Assembly (NCBI GenBank): GCA_045598325.1
Contig: JAZLLT010000064.1
Coordinates: forward strand, 1 to 64,000
Source: RUG14130 sp045598325
GTDB lineage: Bacteria > Bacillota > Clostridia > Christensenellales > Aristaeellaceae
DNA: 64,000 nt
Direction: 5' to 3'
Shown here: one piece after another, positions 35,845 through 43,204 of the stretch
Numbering within the stretch: position 1 is the first letter of the stretch
Layout of the letters: each line of letters begins with the position of its first letter
Made by a program: the position numbers and the translations under genes
Notes under the pieces: model-generated
The model's database searches: none
The model's input: the letters and a program-made list of their open reading frames with translations, nothing else
Told to the model about the DNA's origin: nothing

Positions 35845-36809
35845 TGAACTACTTTCTCGTGTCCCCGTCCTATGACGGGTATGAGAACCTTGCCCGGGAC
35901 GAATTCCTGCTTGGCAGCATCCGTCCCGGGTGCATCGCGCTCTACCTGTATGTAAACGGGAACGCGGTCATCATCGGTCGCAATCAAAATCCATATATCG
36001 AATGTGATCTGAACCGGTTGGATGCCGACGGCGTCCAACTGGTTCGCCGTGTTTCCGGGGGAGGCGCGGTGTATCACGACAGAGGGAACCTAAACTATTC
36101 TTTCATCGCTTCTGCCGACATCTACGACGAAGCCCGACAGACGGGCGTCATCCTGAAAGCCCTGTCCTCCTTCGGCATCGAAGCGGAGGTCTCCGGGCGC
36201 AACGACATTACGGCCGGCGGTCTGAAATTTTCGGGCAACGCGTTCAGCAACCGCGGAAACAACCGCCAGCATCACGGGACGCTGCTCATTTCCTCGAATC
36301 TCACCGTTTTTTCCAACTATCTCACCCCGTCCAAACAGAAACTCGCCGCCAAGGGCATCAAGTCCGTGCGGTCGAGAGTGTGTAATTTGAATGAAATCAA
36401 TCCCACCGTCACCGTGGAGAACATGATAAAAGCCCTCGAAGAGGCGTTCACCGCGGAATACGGCGAGGCAGCCGCCTATCCCTTCACGCAGGCCGATGAA
36501 GCGGAAGTCAAGCACCTATATGAAAAGCATGCAGGCTGGGAATGGCGCATGGGGGAGACGCCCCATTTCGATATCGAACTGGACAACCGCTTTTCCTGGG
36601 GCATGACCAATCTGCTCCTCACCGTGGAAAGCGGACGGATCGTCCGGGCACGGGTCTACTCGGACAGCCTCGATACGGACCTTCCCGCGCGGCTGGAAAC
36701 CATGCTCACGGGACTTAAATACGAAAAAAAAGCGCTCGTCACCTCATTGCTCGCCATGGGCGGAGATGGAAGCGAACTTAGCGAATACATCGCGCAAGCG
36801 GACATCTAG
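35844..36809 (+). CDS. lplA: Lipoate-protein ligase A
   Basis: 321 residues. VRRVSGGGAVYHDRGNLNYSF, NDITAGGLKFSGNAFSN and the HGTLLISSNL block are LplA/LipB-family signatures. The C-terminal lipoate ligase domain (WEWRMGETPHFDIEL...GRIVRARVYSD) is included. It activates free lipoate with ATP and attaches it to the E2 lysine. Placement right after E1, overlapping by one base, shows it is dedicated to this complex and that the cell probably scavenges lipoate. Confidence 0.93.
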   Translation: MNYFLVSPSYDGYENLARDEFLLGSIRPGCIALYLYVNGNAVIIGRNQNPYIECDLNRLDADGVQLVRRVSGGGAVYHDRGNLNYSFIASADIYDEARQTGVILKALSSFGIEAEVSGRNDITAGGLKFSGNAFSNRGNNRQHHGTLLISSNLTVFSNYLTPSKQKLAAKGIKSVRSRVCNLNEINPTVTVENMIKALEEAFTAEYGEAAAYPFTQADEAEVKHLYEKHAGWEWRMGETPHFDIELDNRFSWGMTNLLLTVESGRIVRARVYSDSLDTDLPARLETMLTGLKYEKKALVTSLLAMGGDGSELSEYIAQADI

Positions 36810-36818
36810 GAGCAAAAC

Positions 36819-37916
36819 ATGAAGTTCTACATGCCGGTCAGAATGTTTTCGGACGCAAACTGCGTTTCCGGGCACGCTGACGATATCGCGTCCTTCGGAA
36901 AGAAATGTCTCATCGTGACCGGGGCGTCCTCCGCCAAAAAGAGCGGCGCGCTGGACGACGCCTTGCAGGCACTTACTTCCCGGGGCGTTTCCTATGTTAT
37001 TTACGACAAAATCAACGAAAATCCCCTGCTTATCTCCTGCATCGAGGCGGGAAAACTCGCCCGGGAAACAGCCGCGGAGTTCGTGCTCGGCATCGGCGGC
37101 GGTTCTCCTCTGGACGCCGCGAGGGCAACAGCGGTGTTCGCGGCCAATCCCGGAATGGATGAGGACGGGTTATACTCGCTGAAGTGGACAAATAAGCCCC
37201 TGCCGATCGTGCTCATCGGCACGACTGCCGGCACGGGAAGCGAGGTGACCTCCGTCTCCGTGCTGACCGACAGCAGGGGAAGGAAGCACTCCGTGAGCGA
37301 TCCGCGCCTGTTTGCCTCCCTTTCCCTCGGAGACCCCAGATACACCCGCTCCATGCCCCGACCCGTCACTCTGTCCACGGGCATCGATGCCTTCTGCCAC
37401 AGCGCGGAAAGTTATCTCTCCCGCAAGGCGGATCCCTTCAGCAAAGCCGCGTCGGCGGAAAGCATACGGCTCATGTACCGCCCGCTCATGAAGGTGATCG
37501 GCGGGGAAGACCTCGGCGATATGGACCGTGCGGACCTGTACGACGCATCCATTCTGGGCGGCGTCGCCATCTCCGTAACGGGTACCTGCATGCCCCACAA
37601 TGTGGGCTATCTGCTGACGGAGCAATTACACCTGCCTCACGGGTTCGCCTGCGCGGTGCTGTTTGAAAGCATGTTCACCATCATCCGCGAGCGGGCGCGG
37701 GAGCAGTATGAAAGTTTCCTTACGGACACGGGACTCACGCAGGAGCAGATCCTCTCCATGGTCCGCGGCGCGGTGAAGGATGTGAGGGTGAACCTGACGG
37801 CGGAGCAGATCGAAGAGGCACTGCCGCGATGGGAAAACAACAAGTCCATAAAAAACACACCGGGCAATATCACCACGGAAGACATCCGTGCGGCACTTCG
37901 GAAATTCGTGAAATAA
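36819..37916 (+). CDS. Iron-containing alcohol dehydrogenase
   Basis: 365 residues of the Fe-ADH/glycerol dehydrogenase superfamily. GIGGGSPLDAARA binds NAD(P); TTAGTGSEVTSVSVL, STGIDAFCHSAESYLS (Asp/His metal ligands), CMPHNVGYLLTEQLHLPHGFACAV (further His ligands) complete the site. It reduces an aldehyde such as acetaldehyde or lactaldehyde, or a ketone. In this operon it could dispose of the aldehyde produced by the aldolase. It starts 9 bases after lplA with TAGGAGC. Confidence 0.88.
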   Translation: MKFYMPVRMFSDANCVSGHADDIASFGKKCLIVTGASSAKKSGALDDALQALTSRGVSYVIYDKINENPLLISCIEAGKLARETAAEFVLGIGGGSPLDAARATAVFAANPGMDEDGLYSLKWTNKPLPIVLIGTTAGTGSEVTSVSVLTDSRGRKHSVSDPRLFASLSLGDPRYTRSMPRPVTLSTGIDAFCHSAESYLSRKADPFSKAASAESIRLMYRPLMKVIGGEDLGDMDRADLYDASILGGVAISVTGTCMPHNVGYLLTEQLHLPHGFACAVLFESMFTIIRERAREQYESFLTDTGLTQEQILSMVRGAVKDVRVNLTAEQIEEALPRWENNKSIKNTPGNITTEDIRAALRKFVK

Positions 37917-37929
37917 AGGAGAAATCATC

Positions 37930-38277
37930 ATGGTAAGAATGCAAAAGGACTGCGCAGTCGAAAGCAAATGTATCCGCGGCGGCATCGGCGAGACCGTCAT
38001 GACGAAGTTACTGAGCGGCGCCGAAGAAATGAACGGCAAGGGCAGGATGTTCAACCTTATGACCCTGCGCCCCGGCTGCACCATCGGCGAGCACACCCAC
38101 GAGGGCGACAGCGAAGTGTTCTACTTCCTGAAGGGCGAAGGCGTGTATAACGATAACGGCACGAAAGTAACCGTGAAGCCCGGCGATGTGGCGCTTTGCA
38201 ACAGCGGCGAACTTCACTCCCTCGCAAACAACGGGACCGAAGACCTCGTCTTCGTCGCCCTGATCCTGTATGCATAA
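37930..38277 (+). CDS. Small cupin-domain protein
   Basis: 115 residues of a single cupin barrel. LRPGCTIGEHTHEGDSEVFYFLKGEG is cupin motif 1 (two His and Glu ligands), and PGDVALCNSGELHSLANNG is motif 2 with the third His. Such proteins act as isomerases, decarboxylases or sensors; no specific role can be named. AAGGAG ribosome site. It overlaps the following gene by 8 bases. Confidence 0.85.
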   Translation: MVRMQKDCAVESKCIRGGIGETVMTKLLSGAEEMNGKGRMFNLMTLRPGCTIGEHTHEGDSEVFYFLKGEGVYNDNGTKVTVKPGDVALCNSGELHSLANNGTEDLVFVALILYA

Positions 38278-38878
38278 AGCGTACCTCATGAACATCAAGG
38301 ACCTCCCCGTCGGAGAGGCCCTTCTGCTTGTGCCCGCGTGGAGACGGGAAAAAGCGGAGCGCCTGCGCTTTGAGAAAGACAAAAAAAGGAGCCTCGGTGT
38401 GTGGCTCCTGCTGATGTATGCCTTGAAAAAGGAAGGGCTTTCCTGCGGGGAGATTGCCTTCGGAGAGCGGGGGAAGCCGTACTTCACGGATGAGACCCTC
38501 CCGTGCTTCTGCCTTTCCCATTCGGGTGACTATGCCCTCTGCGCCGTCGCGGACGAAGAAGTGGGCTGCGATGTACAGGAAAGTGTGAAAGCGGATGTGC
38601 GGCTCACGGAGCGGATCTGTACGGACCGGGAAAAGGAACTGCTTTGTGCAAGCGGCGATCCCGGAACCGTTCTTGCCGGCCTCTGGGCAAAAAAGGAAGC
38701 ACTCATGAAACTGTCGGGCGTGGGCATGGCAGCGGACTTTGTGTCCCTCGAAACGCCCGACGATCCCTGCTTCTTCCTTGACGGCCATGCCGTTTACGCC
38801 TGCACGGAAAACGGCGGCTTCCCGCAGGAAACCGCCGTGGTGAGTTTGAATGAGGTGCTCTCGCTCCTCAAAATCTGA
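38270..38878 (+). CDS. 4'-phosphopantetheinyl transferase (Sfp type)
   Basis: About 202 residues. The family blocks PYFTDETLPCFCLSHSGDYALCAV, EEVGCDVQ (magnesium Asp) and LWAKKEALMKLSG (Glu/Lys) are intact. It transfers phosphopantetheine from CoA to a Ser on carrier proteins. The Sfp type usually serves nonribosomal peptide, polyketide or other dedicated carriers, but no carrier gene lies in this window. The 8-base overlap with the cupin suggests the alternative ATG at 38288 is also possible. Its end overlaps the convergent gene by 11 bases. Confidence 0.9.
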   Translation: MHKAYLMNIKDLPVGEALLLVPAWRREKAERLRFEKDKKRSLGVWLLLMYALKKEGLSCGEIAFGERGKPYFTDETLPCFCLSHSGDYALCAVADEEVGCDVQESVKADVRLTERICTDREKELLCASGDPGTVLAGLWAKKEALMKLSGVGMAADFVSLETPDDPCFFLDGHAVYACTENGGFPQETAVVSLNEVLSLLKI

Positions 38879-39605
38879 GGTAATTGTCGTAGTTGAGCGG
38901 CAGATTGTCCGCAAGCAGATGCCCGTCCGAGGACAGGGTCAGCATCTGCGGGACCGTGCAGGGCGTGCTCTCGTCAAAGCGGAACACCGTGAGCCCCGTG
39001 TGGGTGATGTCCATCTTGACGCAGACTTCGGGGTAGGGGATGCACAGCAGATTGGAAATGAACGCCGTGCCGAACCCGTGATGAGCAAACAGGGCGATGC
39101 GCCGTTCGGACCTGCTGTCCGCTTTTCCGAAGTTCAGATTTTTGTACTGCCCTTTTTCGTCATCCCACTCAAATCCGAGACCCGTGAGAAACGCGCGGGT
39201 CTCGTTTCTTATGCGCAGATAGCCTTCCTTGACGGTGGTTTCCGCAAAAGCCGGGAGGTCATACCATCTGTCGCCCATCTCGCGCGCTTCCCGCGTCATG
39301 AGCAGGTCGATGTAGCGCTGCTGGGCGAAAAACCAGGCCCTTCCCTCGCCGTTTTCACAGGGAAGCGCAAGCTGCGCCCACGCCTTGTTTTCGCTGGTCC
39401 ACGGCAGGATGCGCAATTCCTTTTTGCACATCTCGCATGTGGGCAGGGCGGTCTTCTGCGCACGGACGAGGTCGGAGGAATACACTTCATCCACGCCGTA
39501 GCGGTAAAGGCGTCTGCCGATGGCTTCCGCCTGACGCAGTCCCAAGGGCGTCAGATCGTCCGGGCTGTAGGTGGGATCGCCGTGTCTGATATAGAAAAAG
39601 ATCAT
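38868..39605 (-). CDS. Histidine phosphatase superfamily protein
   Basis: 245 residues. FYIRHGDP near the N-terminus carries the catalytic His (RHG), LTPLGLRQAEAIGRRL and VYSSDLVRAQKTA are as in phosphoglycerate mutase-like phosphatases, and IALFAHHGFGTAF holds the second His. DNYLRF ends the protein. Substrate unknown. A GGAG site lies in the 3-base-spaced junction with the upstream 75-residue gene. Confidence 0.85.
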   Translation of the reverse strand: MIFFYIRHGDPTYSPDDLTPLGLRQAEAIGRRLYRYGVDEVYSSDLVRAQKTALPTCEMCKKELRILPWTSENKAWAQLALPCENGEGRAWFFAQQRYIDLLMTREAREMGDRWYDLPAFAETTVKEGYLRIRNETRAFLTGLGFEWDDEKGQYKNLNFGKADSRSERRIALFAHHGFGTAFISNLLCIPYPEVCVKMDITHTGLTVFRFDESTPCTVPQMLTLSSDGHLLADNLPLNYDNYLRF

Positions 39606-39608
39606 TTC

Positions 39609-39836
39609 TTACTCCATTGCGCAGCCGGCTCTGCCGGGTCCTTCCATGCCGGAAACATAGCCCGATGAGAATGCGCGGTTGATGTCTTTGAGTTCCGTTT
39701 TTCCCTCGATGTACTCATCGTACATTTTGATGAGCCCCGGCGCGCAGCCGTCGCAGGCGCCCTCGATATTGCCGATGGCGTCCGCGACGATCTGCTCCCG
39801 CTCCTCGCGGGTGGTTTCGCAAATCAAAATCTTCAT
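39609..39836 (-). CDS. Small conserved protein with ACDGCAPGL motif
   Basis: 75 residues starting MKILICETTREEREQIVADAI. The core GNIEGACDGCAPGLIKMYDEYIEGK and the end SSGYVSGMEGPGRAGCAME contain Cys residues in a CxxC pair plus a terminal Cys. Similar short proteins are common in Lachnospiraceae and relatives and are sometimes mislabelled as PurH; I know of no proven function. It is coupled to the beta-helix gene upstream through ATGA. Confidence 0.65.
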   Translation of the reverse strand: MKILICETTREEREQIVADAIGNIEGACDGCAPGLIKMYDEYIEGKTELKDINRAFSSGYVSGMEGPGRAGCAME

Positions 39837-41812
39837 GCTTCCCAGACGGCCTTTTTGAGGCTTTCCTCATCCGCGAAGGGACCGGGCAGCACGGAAACGC
39901 CGCGGTGGTCGCCGAAACAGTCGCGGTCGAAGAGGATGGCGCTGCCGTCTGTGTTCTCGAATCTCTCGTCGGGCTCGAAGGCGTTTCCGAGGATGTCGGA
40001 ATTGATCACACCGCAGGTAAAGCCCTTGAGGAGATCGAGCGCGTTGGTTTTGAACACCCACTTGCCGTTTTCTTCCGCGATGTCCACGAAGACCTTTTCC
40101 GTATCGTTCACGAGATTGCTCTTTTCGTTTTTGCAGGCTTTGGCGCCCTCGAAGTAGGCGTTGCCGTCCACCCACACGGGCAGGAAACTGTGGTGGAACT
40201 CGGCGAGTTTGCCCATGTTCGGACGCTTCTCATCAAGGTCGAAGTGCACGATCCACTCGTCGTAGGTGGGGAAAATGTCGAACACATCCGTGCCCACGAT
40301 TGACTCGTTGTGACCGGTCACATCGTTCATTTCCTTGTCGGTCACGGGGAAGTGCTGCACGAAGATGTTGTTGTAGATGCGGTCGTCGCCGTGGAGGATG
40401 GTCATGAAGCCCGCGACCTCGGTGCGGTGACGGATGTGGTAGGGCGTATAGCGGGGGCCGGTGCCGCTGTTGACACCCACGAAGGAGCCCAGCGTGAAGT
40501 TGTGCACGAACGCCACGCCCTCGGTGGAGAGGCGGGCGGCGTACTTGGACAAAAGAATGTTGTTGTCGATGAGGGTGGGACCGTGTCCGACTTCGATGAA
40601 GATGTCCTGACTGCCCATGCCGCCCTCCGCCCAGGTGCAGAAATCGGGACGGTAGTTGTGGTGCATGAGGTTCTGGCTGATGCGGGTGCCCTGGGCTTCC
40701 CAGTCGCACCATACGCCCATGGTGCAGTGGTGGATGTGATTGCGGCGGATGGTCACATCGATGGCGGCGTGGATCTTGATGCCGGAGATTTCGGCACCGC
40801 CCAACTGCTGCATGTTGTTGATGTGCTCGATGTGATTGTCCTCGATGACGGAGAATACCGCGCCCATGCGGCCCACGATGCCGGTCTGCTCGCAGTGATG
40901 GATGTGGCAGCGGCGCACGATGTGGGAGCCGACCTTTTCTTTGAGCCAGCCGTGATACTGTCCGCGGCAGACGGCGTCGCGCTCCATCTGGGTAGGGCTC
41001 TTCAGGTGTTTGGTGGTGAAATAGTGGTCATTTTCGGGATCGTAGTATTTGCCCAGAGAAATGCCGCAGCACTTGCTGTTGCTGATGTCGCAGTCCTCGA
41101 TGATCCAACCCTTGCTCCAATGGGGACCCACCATGCCGTCCTGGAAGGCGGCGGGAGGTGCCCAGGTGGTGGCGGCTTTTTCCACGGTGAAGCCGGAGAA
41201 GGTGATGTAGCCGATGCCGGTCCTGTCGGGGAAGAAGCAGCGGCGGCGGACATTGATCTCCACATTTTCCTTGTTGGGATCCTTGCCCTTGAAGTTCGCG
41301 TACAGCACGGTGTCTTCGCCGTCCTGCTCGGTGTACCATTTGTAGACGGAATATTCCGGCTCCCAGGAGGGCGTGTAGACCTCGCCCTTCAGGCATTCAG
41401 TGAGCGTCTCCGCCTCATACAGCATCCTGCCGTTCAGATAGACCGCGCCGGTGTGGCGGACGGCGGGAGCAAAATACCAGTCGCCGTAGACCTCGGTGGT
41501 ATAGGGATTGTAGGCGCCGAACACCCCGTTGTTCACGCGGACGGTCCAGGTGTCGCCCTCATACTTCGTCCAGCCCTTTACGGGTTCCGCGCCGGAGATG
41601 ACGGCTTTGAGCGGCTCAACGCTCTTGTACACGATGCGGTTTTCTTCGGTGCCCGCGAAGAGGGGATTGACATACTCGCGGTACATGCCGGGATAGACCA
41701 GCACCTCGTCGCCGGGGCGGGCAATCTGCGCGGCGTCATTGATGTGACGGAAAGGGGATTCCTTGCTGCCGTTGCCCACGGTGCGGGCGGACGCGTCGAC
41801 ATAGATTTTCAT
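39833..41812 (-). CDS. Right-handed parallel beta-helix protein, possible GH141-type glycosidase
   Basis: 659 residues. The N-terminus (IYVDASARTVGNGSKESPFRHINDAAQIARPGDEVLVYPGMYREYV) is the DUF1565-like cap of beta-helix glycan enzymes. Repeats such as IIEDCDISNSKCCGISL, IVRRCHIHHCEQTGIVG and TIRRNHIHHCTMGVWC form the coils. The pattern fits GH141-like or pectate-lyase-fold proteins. There is no signal peptide, so it is probably cytoplasmic. Ribosome site AAGGAG. It stands at the head of a three-gene minus-strand operon. Confidence 0.72.
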   Translation of the reverse strand: MKIYVDASARTVGNGSKESPFRHINDAAQIARPGDEVLVYPGMYREYVNPLFAGTEENRIVYKSVEPLKAVISGAEPVKGWTKYEGDTWTVRVNNGVFGAYNPYTTEVYGDWYFAPAVRHTGAVYLNGRMLYEAETLTECLKGEVYTPSWEPEYSVYKWYTEQDGEDTVLYANFKGKDPNKENVEINVRRRCFFPDRTGIGYITFSGFTVEKAATTWAPPAAFQDGMVGPHWSKGWIIEDCDISNSKCCGISLGKYYDPENDHYFTTKHLKSPTQMERDAVCRGQYHGWLKEKVGSHIVRRCHIHHCEQTGIVGRMGAVFSVIEDNHIEHINNMQQLGGAEISGIKIHAAIDVTIRRNHIHHCTMGVWCDWEAQGTRISQNLMHHNYRPDFCTWAEGGMGSQDIFIEVGHGPTLIDNNILLSKYAARLSTEGVAFVHNFTLGSFVGVNSGTGPRYTPYHIRHRTEVAGFMTILHGDDRIYNNIFVQHFPVTDKEMNDVTGHNESIVGTDVFDIFPTYDEWIVHFDLDEKRPNMGKLAEFHHSFLPVWVDGNAYFEGAKACKNEKSNLVNDTEKVFVDIAEENGKWVFKTNALDLLKGFTCGVINSDILGNAFEPDERFENTDGSAILFDRDCFGDHRGVSVLPGPFADEESLKKAVWEA

Positions 41813-41846
41813 TTCTCGATCTCCTTTTCAAAAATCATTTGCCTAC

Positions 41847-41875
41847 ATTATACTCCCGCGCGCGTACAAGGTCAA
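41847..41875 (-). promoter_or_regulatory. Promoter of the beta-helix gene operon
   Basis: On the minus strand TTGACC (41870-41875), a 17-base spacer and TATAAT (41847-41852). Confidence 0.78.
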
Positions 41876-41881
41876 CGCGGT

Positions 41882-41913
41882 TTTGGATTATTTCCCTGCG
41901 TAATTAATCCAAA
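41882..41913. repeat. Inverted repeat between divergent promoters, candidate operator
   Basis: TTTGGATTA and TAATCCAAA, 9-bp arms with a 14-base spacer, between the beta-helix promoter and the alanine dehydrogenase promoter. Confidence 0.45.
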
Positions 41914-41948
41914 TGTAATAAAATCGAAAACTGCGTACAACACTTTTT

Positions 41949-41957
41949 TGCTATGAT
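41949..41957 (+). promoter_or_regulatory. Extended -10 promoter of ald
   Basis: TGCTATGAT lies 51 bases before the ald ATG; no good -35. Confidence 0.45.
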
Positions 41958-42007
41958 AATGCAAAATTTTTCCAAAACAGCCTTTCGGCCAAATGAGGGG
42001 GATATAT

Positions 42008-43120
42008 ATGATCATCGGAACCACCAAGGAACTCAAAAACCACGAATACCGCGTGGGCCTCACTCCGGATAATGTCATTGCCTACAGCGCAAAAGGCCAC
42101 AAGGTCTACATCGAGAAGGGCGCCGGCATCGGCGCCGGCTTCAGCGATGAGGACTACGCCGCCGCGGGCGCGACTATGCTGGACACCCCCAAGGAAGTCT
42201 ATGACATTGCGGACATGATCGTCAAGGTCAAGGAGCCCGAGGAGTGCGAGTACCAGTACCTGAAGGAAGGTCAGATCCTCTACACCTACCTGCATCTGGC
42301 AGCAAATCCCGGTCTTGCAAAAGTCCTCATGGAGAAGAACATCAAGGCAGTCGCCTTTGAGACCATCCGCGACGAGGCGGGCAACCTGCCCTGCCTGCGA
42401 CCCATGAGCCAGATCGCCGGCCGTCTGTCCATTCAGGAAGGCGCGAAGTATCTGGAAAAGGAATTCGGCGGACGCGGCGTTCTGTTGGGCGGCGTTCCCG
42501 GCGTGGAAAGAGGCAAGATTGTCATTATCGGCGGCGGTATCGCGGGCACCTACGCGGCAAAGGCCGCAGTCGGCATCGACGCGCAGGTCACTCTGCTGGA
42601 CATTAACCCCAACCGCCTTGCCTATCTCGAGGACATCTTCGGAGCCTCCGTCACCACGCTGTACTCCACCGAAGCCAACATCCGCAAGGCGCTGTCCGAG
42701 GCGGATCTGGTCATCGGCTCCGTGCTGATCCCCGGCGCGTCCACCCCCAAACTGGTGCGCCGCGAGCATCTGAAACTCATGAAGAAGGGTGCCGTCATCG
42801 TCGATATCGCCATCGACCAGGGCGGCTGCTGCGAGAGTTCCCATGTGACCGTGCACGATGATCCCATCTTCATCGAAGAGGGCGTCGTCCACTACTGCGT
42901 AGGCAACATGCCCGGCGCTGTGCCCCATACCTCCACCGTTGCCCTCGCCAACGCCACCATCAAGTACGGTCTGGAAATCGCGCACAATGGCCTCGAGAGC
43001 GCCGTAAAGAGCGACAAAGGTCTGCTGATGGGCGTCAACATCTACGCCGGCAAGTGCGTCAACATGAATGTGGCAAAGAGCCTTAATCTTGAGTATACCG
43101 ACATGCTGACTATCTGCTAA
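42008..43120 (+). CDS. ald: Alanine dehydrogenase
   Basis: Ald reversibly deaminates L-alanine to pyruvate with NAD. The 370 residues are typical. GTTKELKNHEYRVGLTPDNV is the N-terminal signature; Lys and His of the active site lie in DMIVKVKEP and YTYLHLAAN; VIIGGGIAGTYAAKAAVGIDAQVTLLDIN is the NAD fold. VPHTSTVALANAT completes the match. ATG 42008 follows GAGGGGG; the in-frame start at 41993 precedes the ribosome site and is not used. It is a single-gene unit with its own terminator. Confidence 0.96.
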   Translation: MIIGTTKELKNHEYRVGLTPDNVIAYSAKGHKVYIEKGAGIGAGFSDEDYAAAGATMLDTPKEVYDIADMIVKVKEPEECEYQYLKEGQILYTYLHLAANPGLAKVLMEKNIKAVAFETIRDEAGNLPCLRPMSQIAGRLSIQEGAKYLEKEFGGRGVLLGGVPGVERGKIVIIGGGIAGTYAAKAAVGIDAQVTLLDINPNRLAYLEDIFGASVTTLYSTEANIRKALSEADLVIGSVLIPGASTPKLVRREHLKLMKKGAVIVDIAIDQGGCCESSHVTVHDDPIFIEEGVVHYCVGNMPGAVPHTSTVALANATIKYGLEIAHNGLESAVKSDKGLLMGVNIYAGKCVNMNVAKSLNLEYTDMLTIC

Positions 43121-43133
43121 TGTATTAAAAATT

Positions 43134-43165
43134 CGGGTCTCCGGTTGTCCGGAGACCCGTTTTCT
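43134..43165 (+). terminator. Terminator of ald, with the next promoter inside
   Basis: CGGGTCTCCGG pairs with CCGGAGACCCG around TTGT, followed by TTTTCTGTT. Confidence 0.9.
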
Positions 43166-43173
43166 GTTATAAT
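43145..43173 (+). promoter_or_regulatory. Promoter of the GH78 gene, with -35 in the ald terminator loop
   Basis: TTGTCC (43145-43150), a 17-base spacer and TATAAT (43168-43173) with a TGT extension. The -35 hexamer includes the terminator loop. Confidence 0.7.
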
Positions 43174-43204
43174 ATACTCATCAAGCATTCCGGGAGGGAC
43201 AGAT

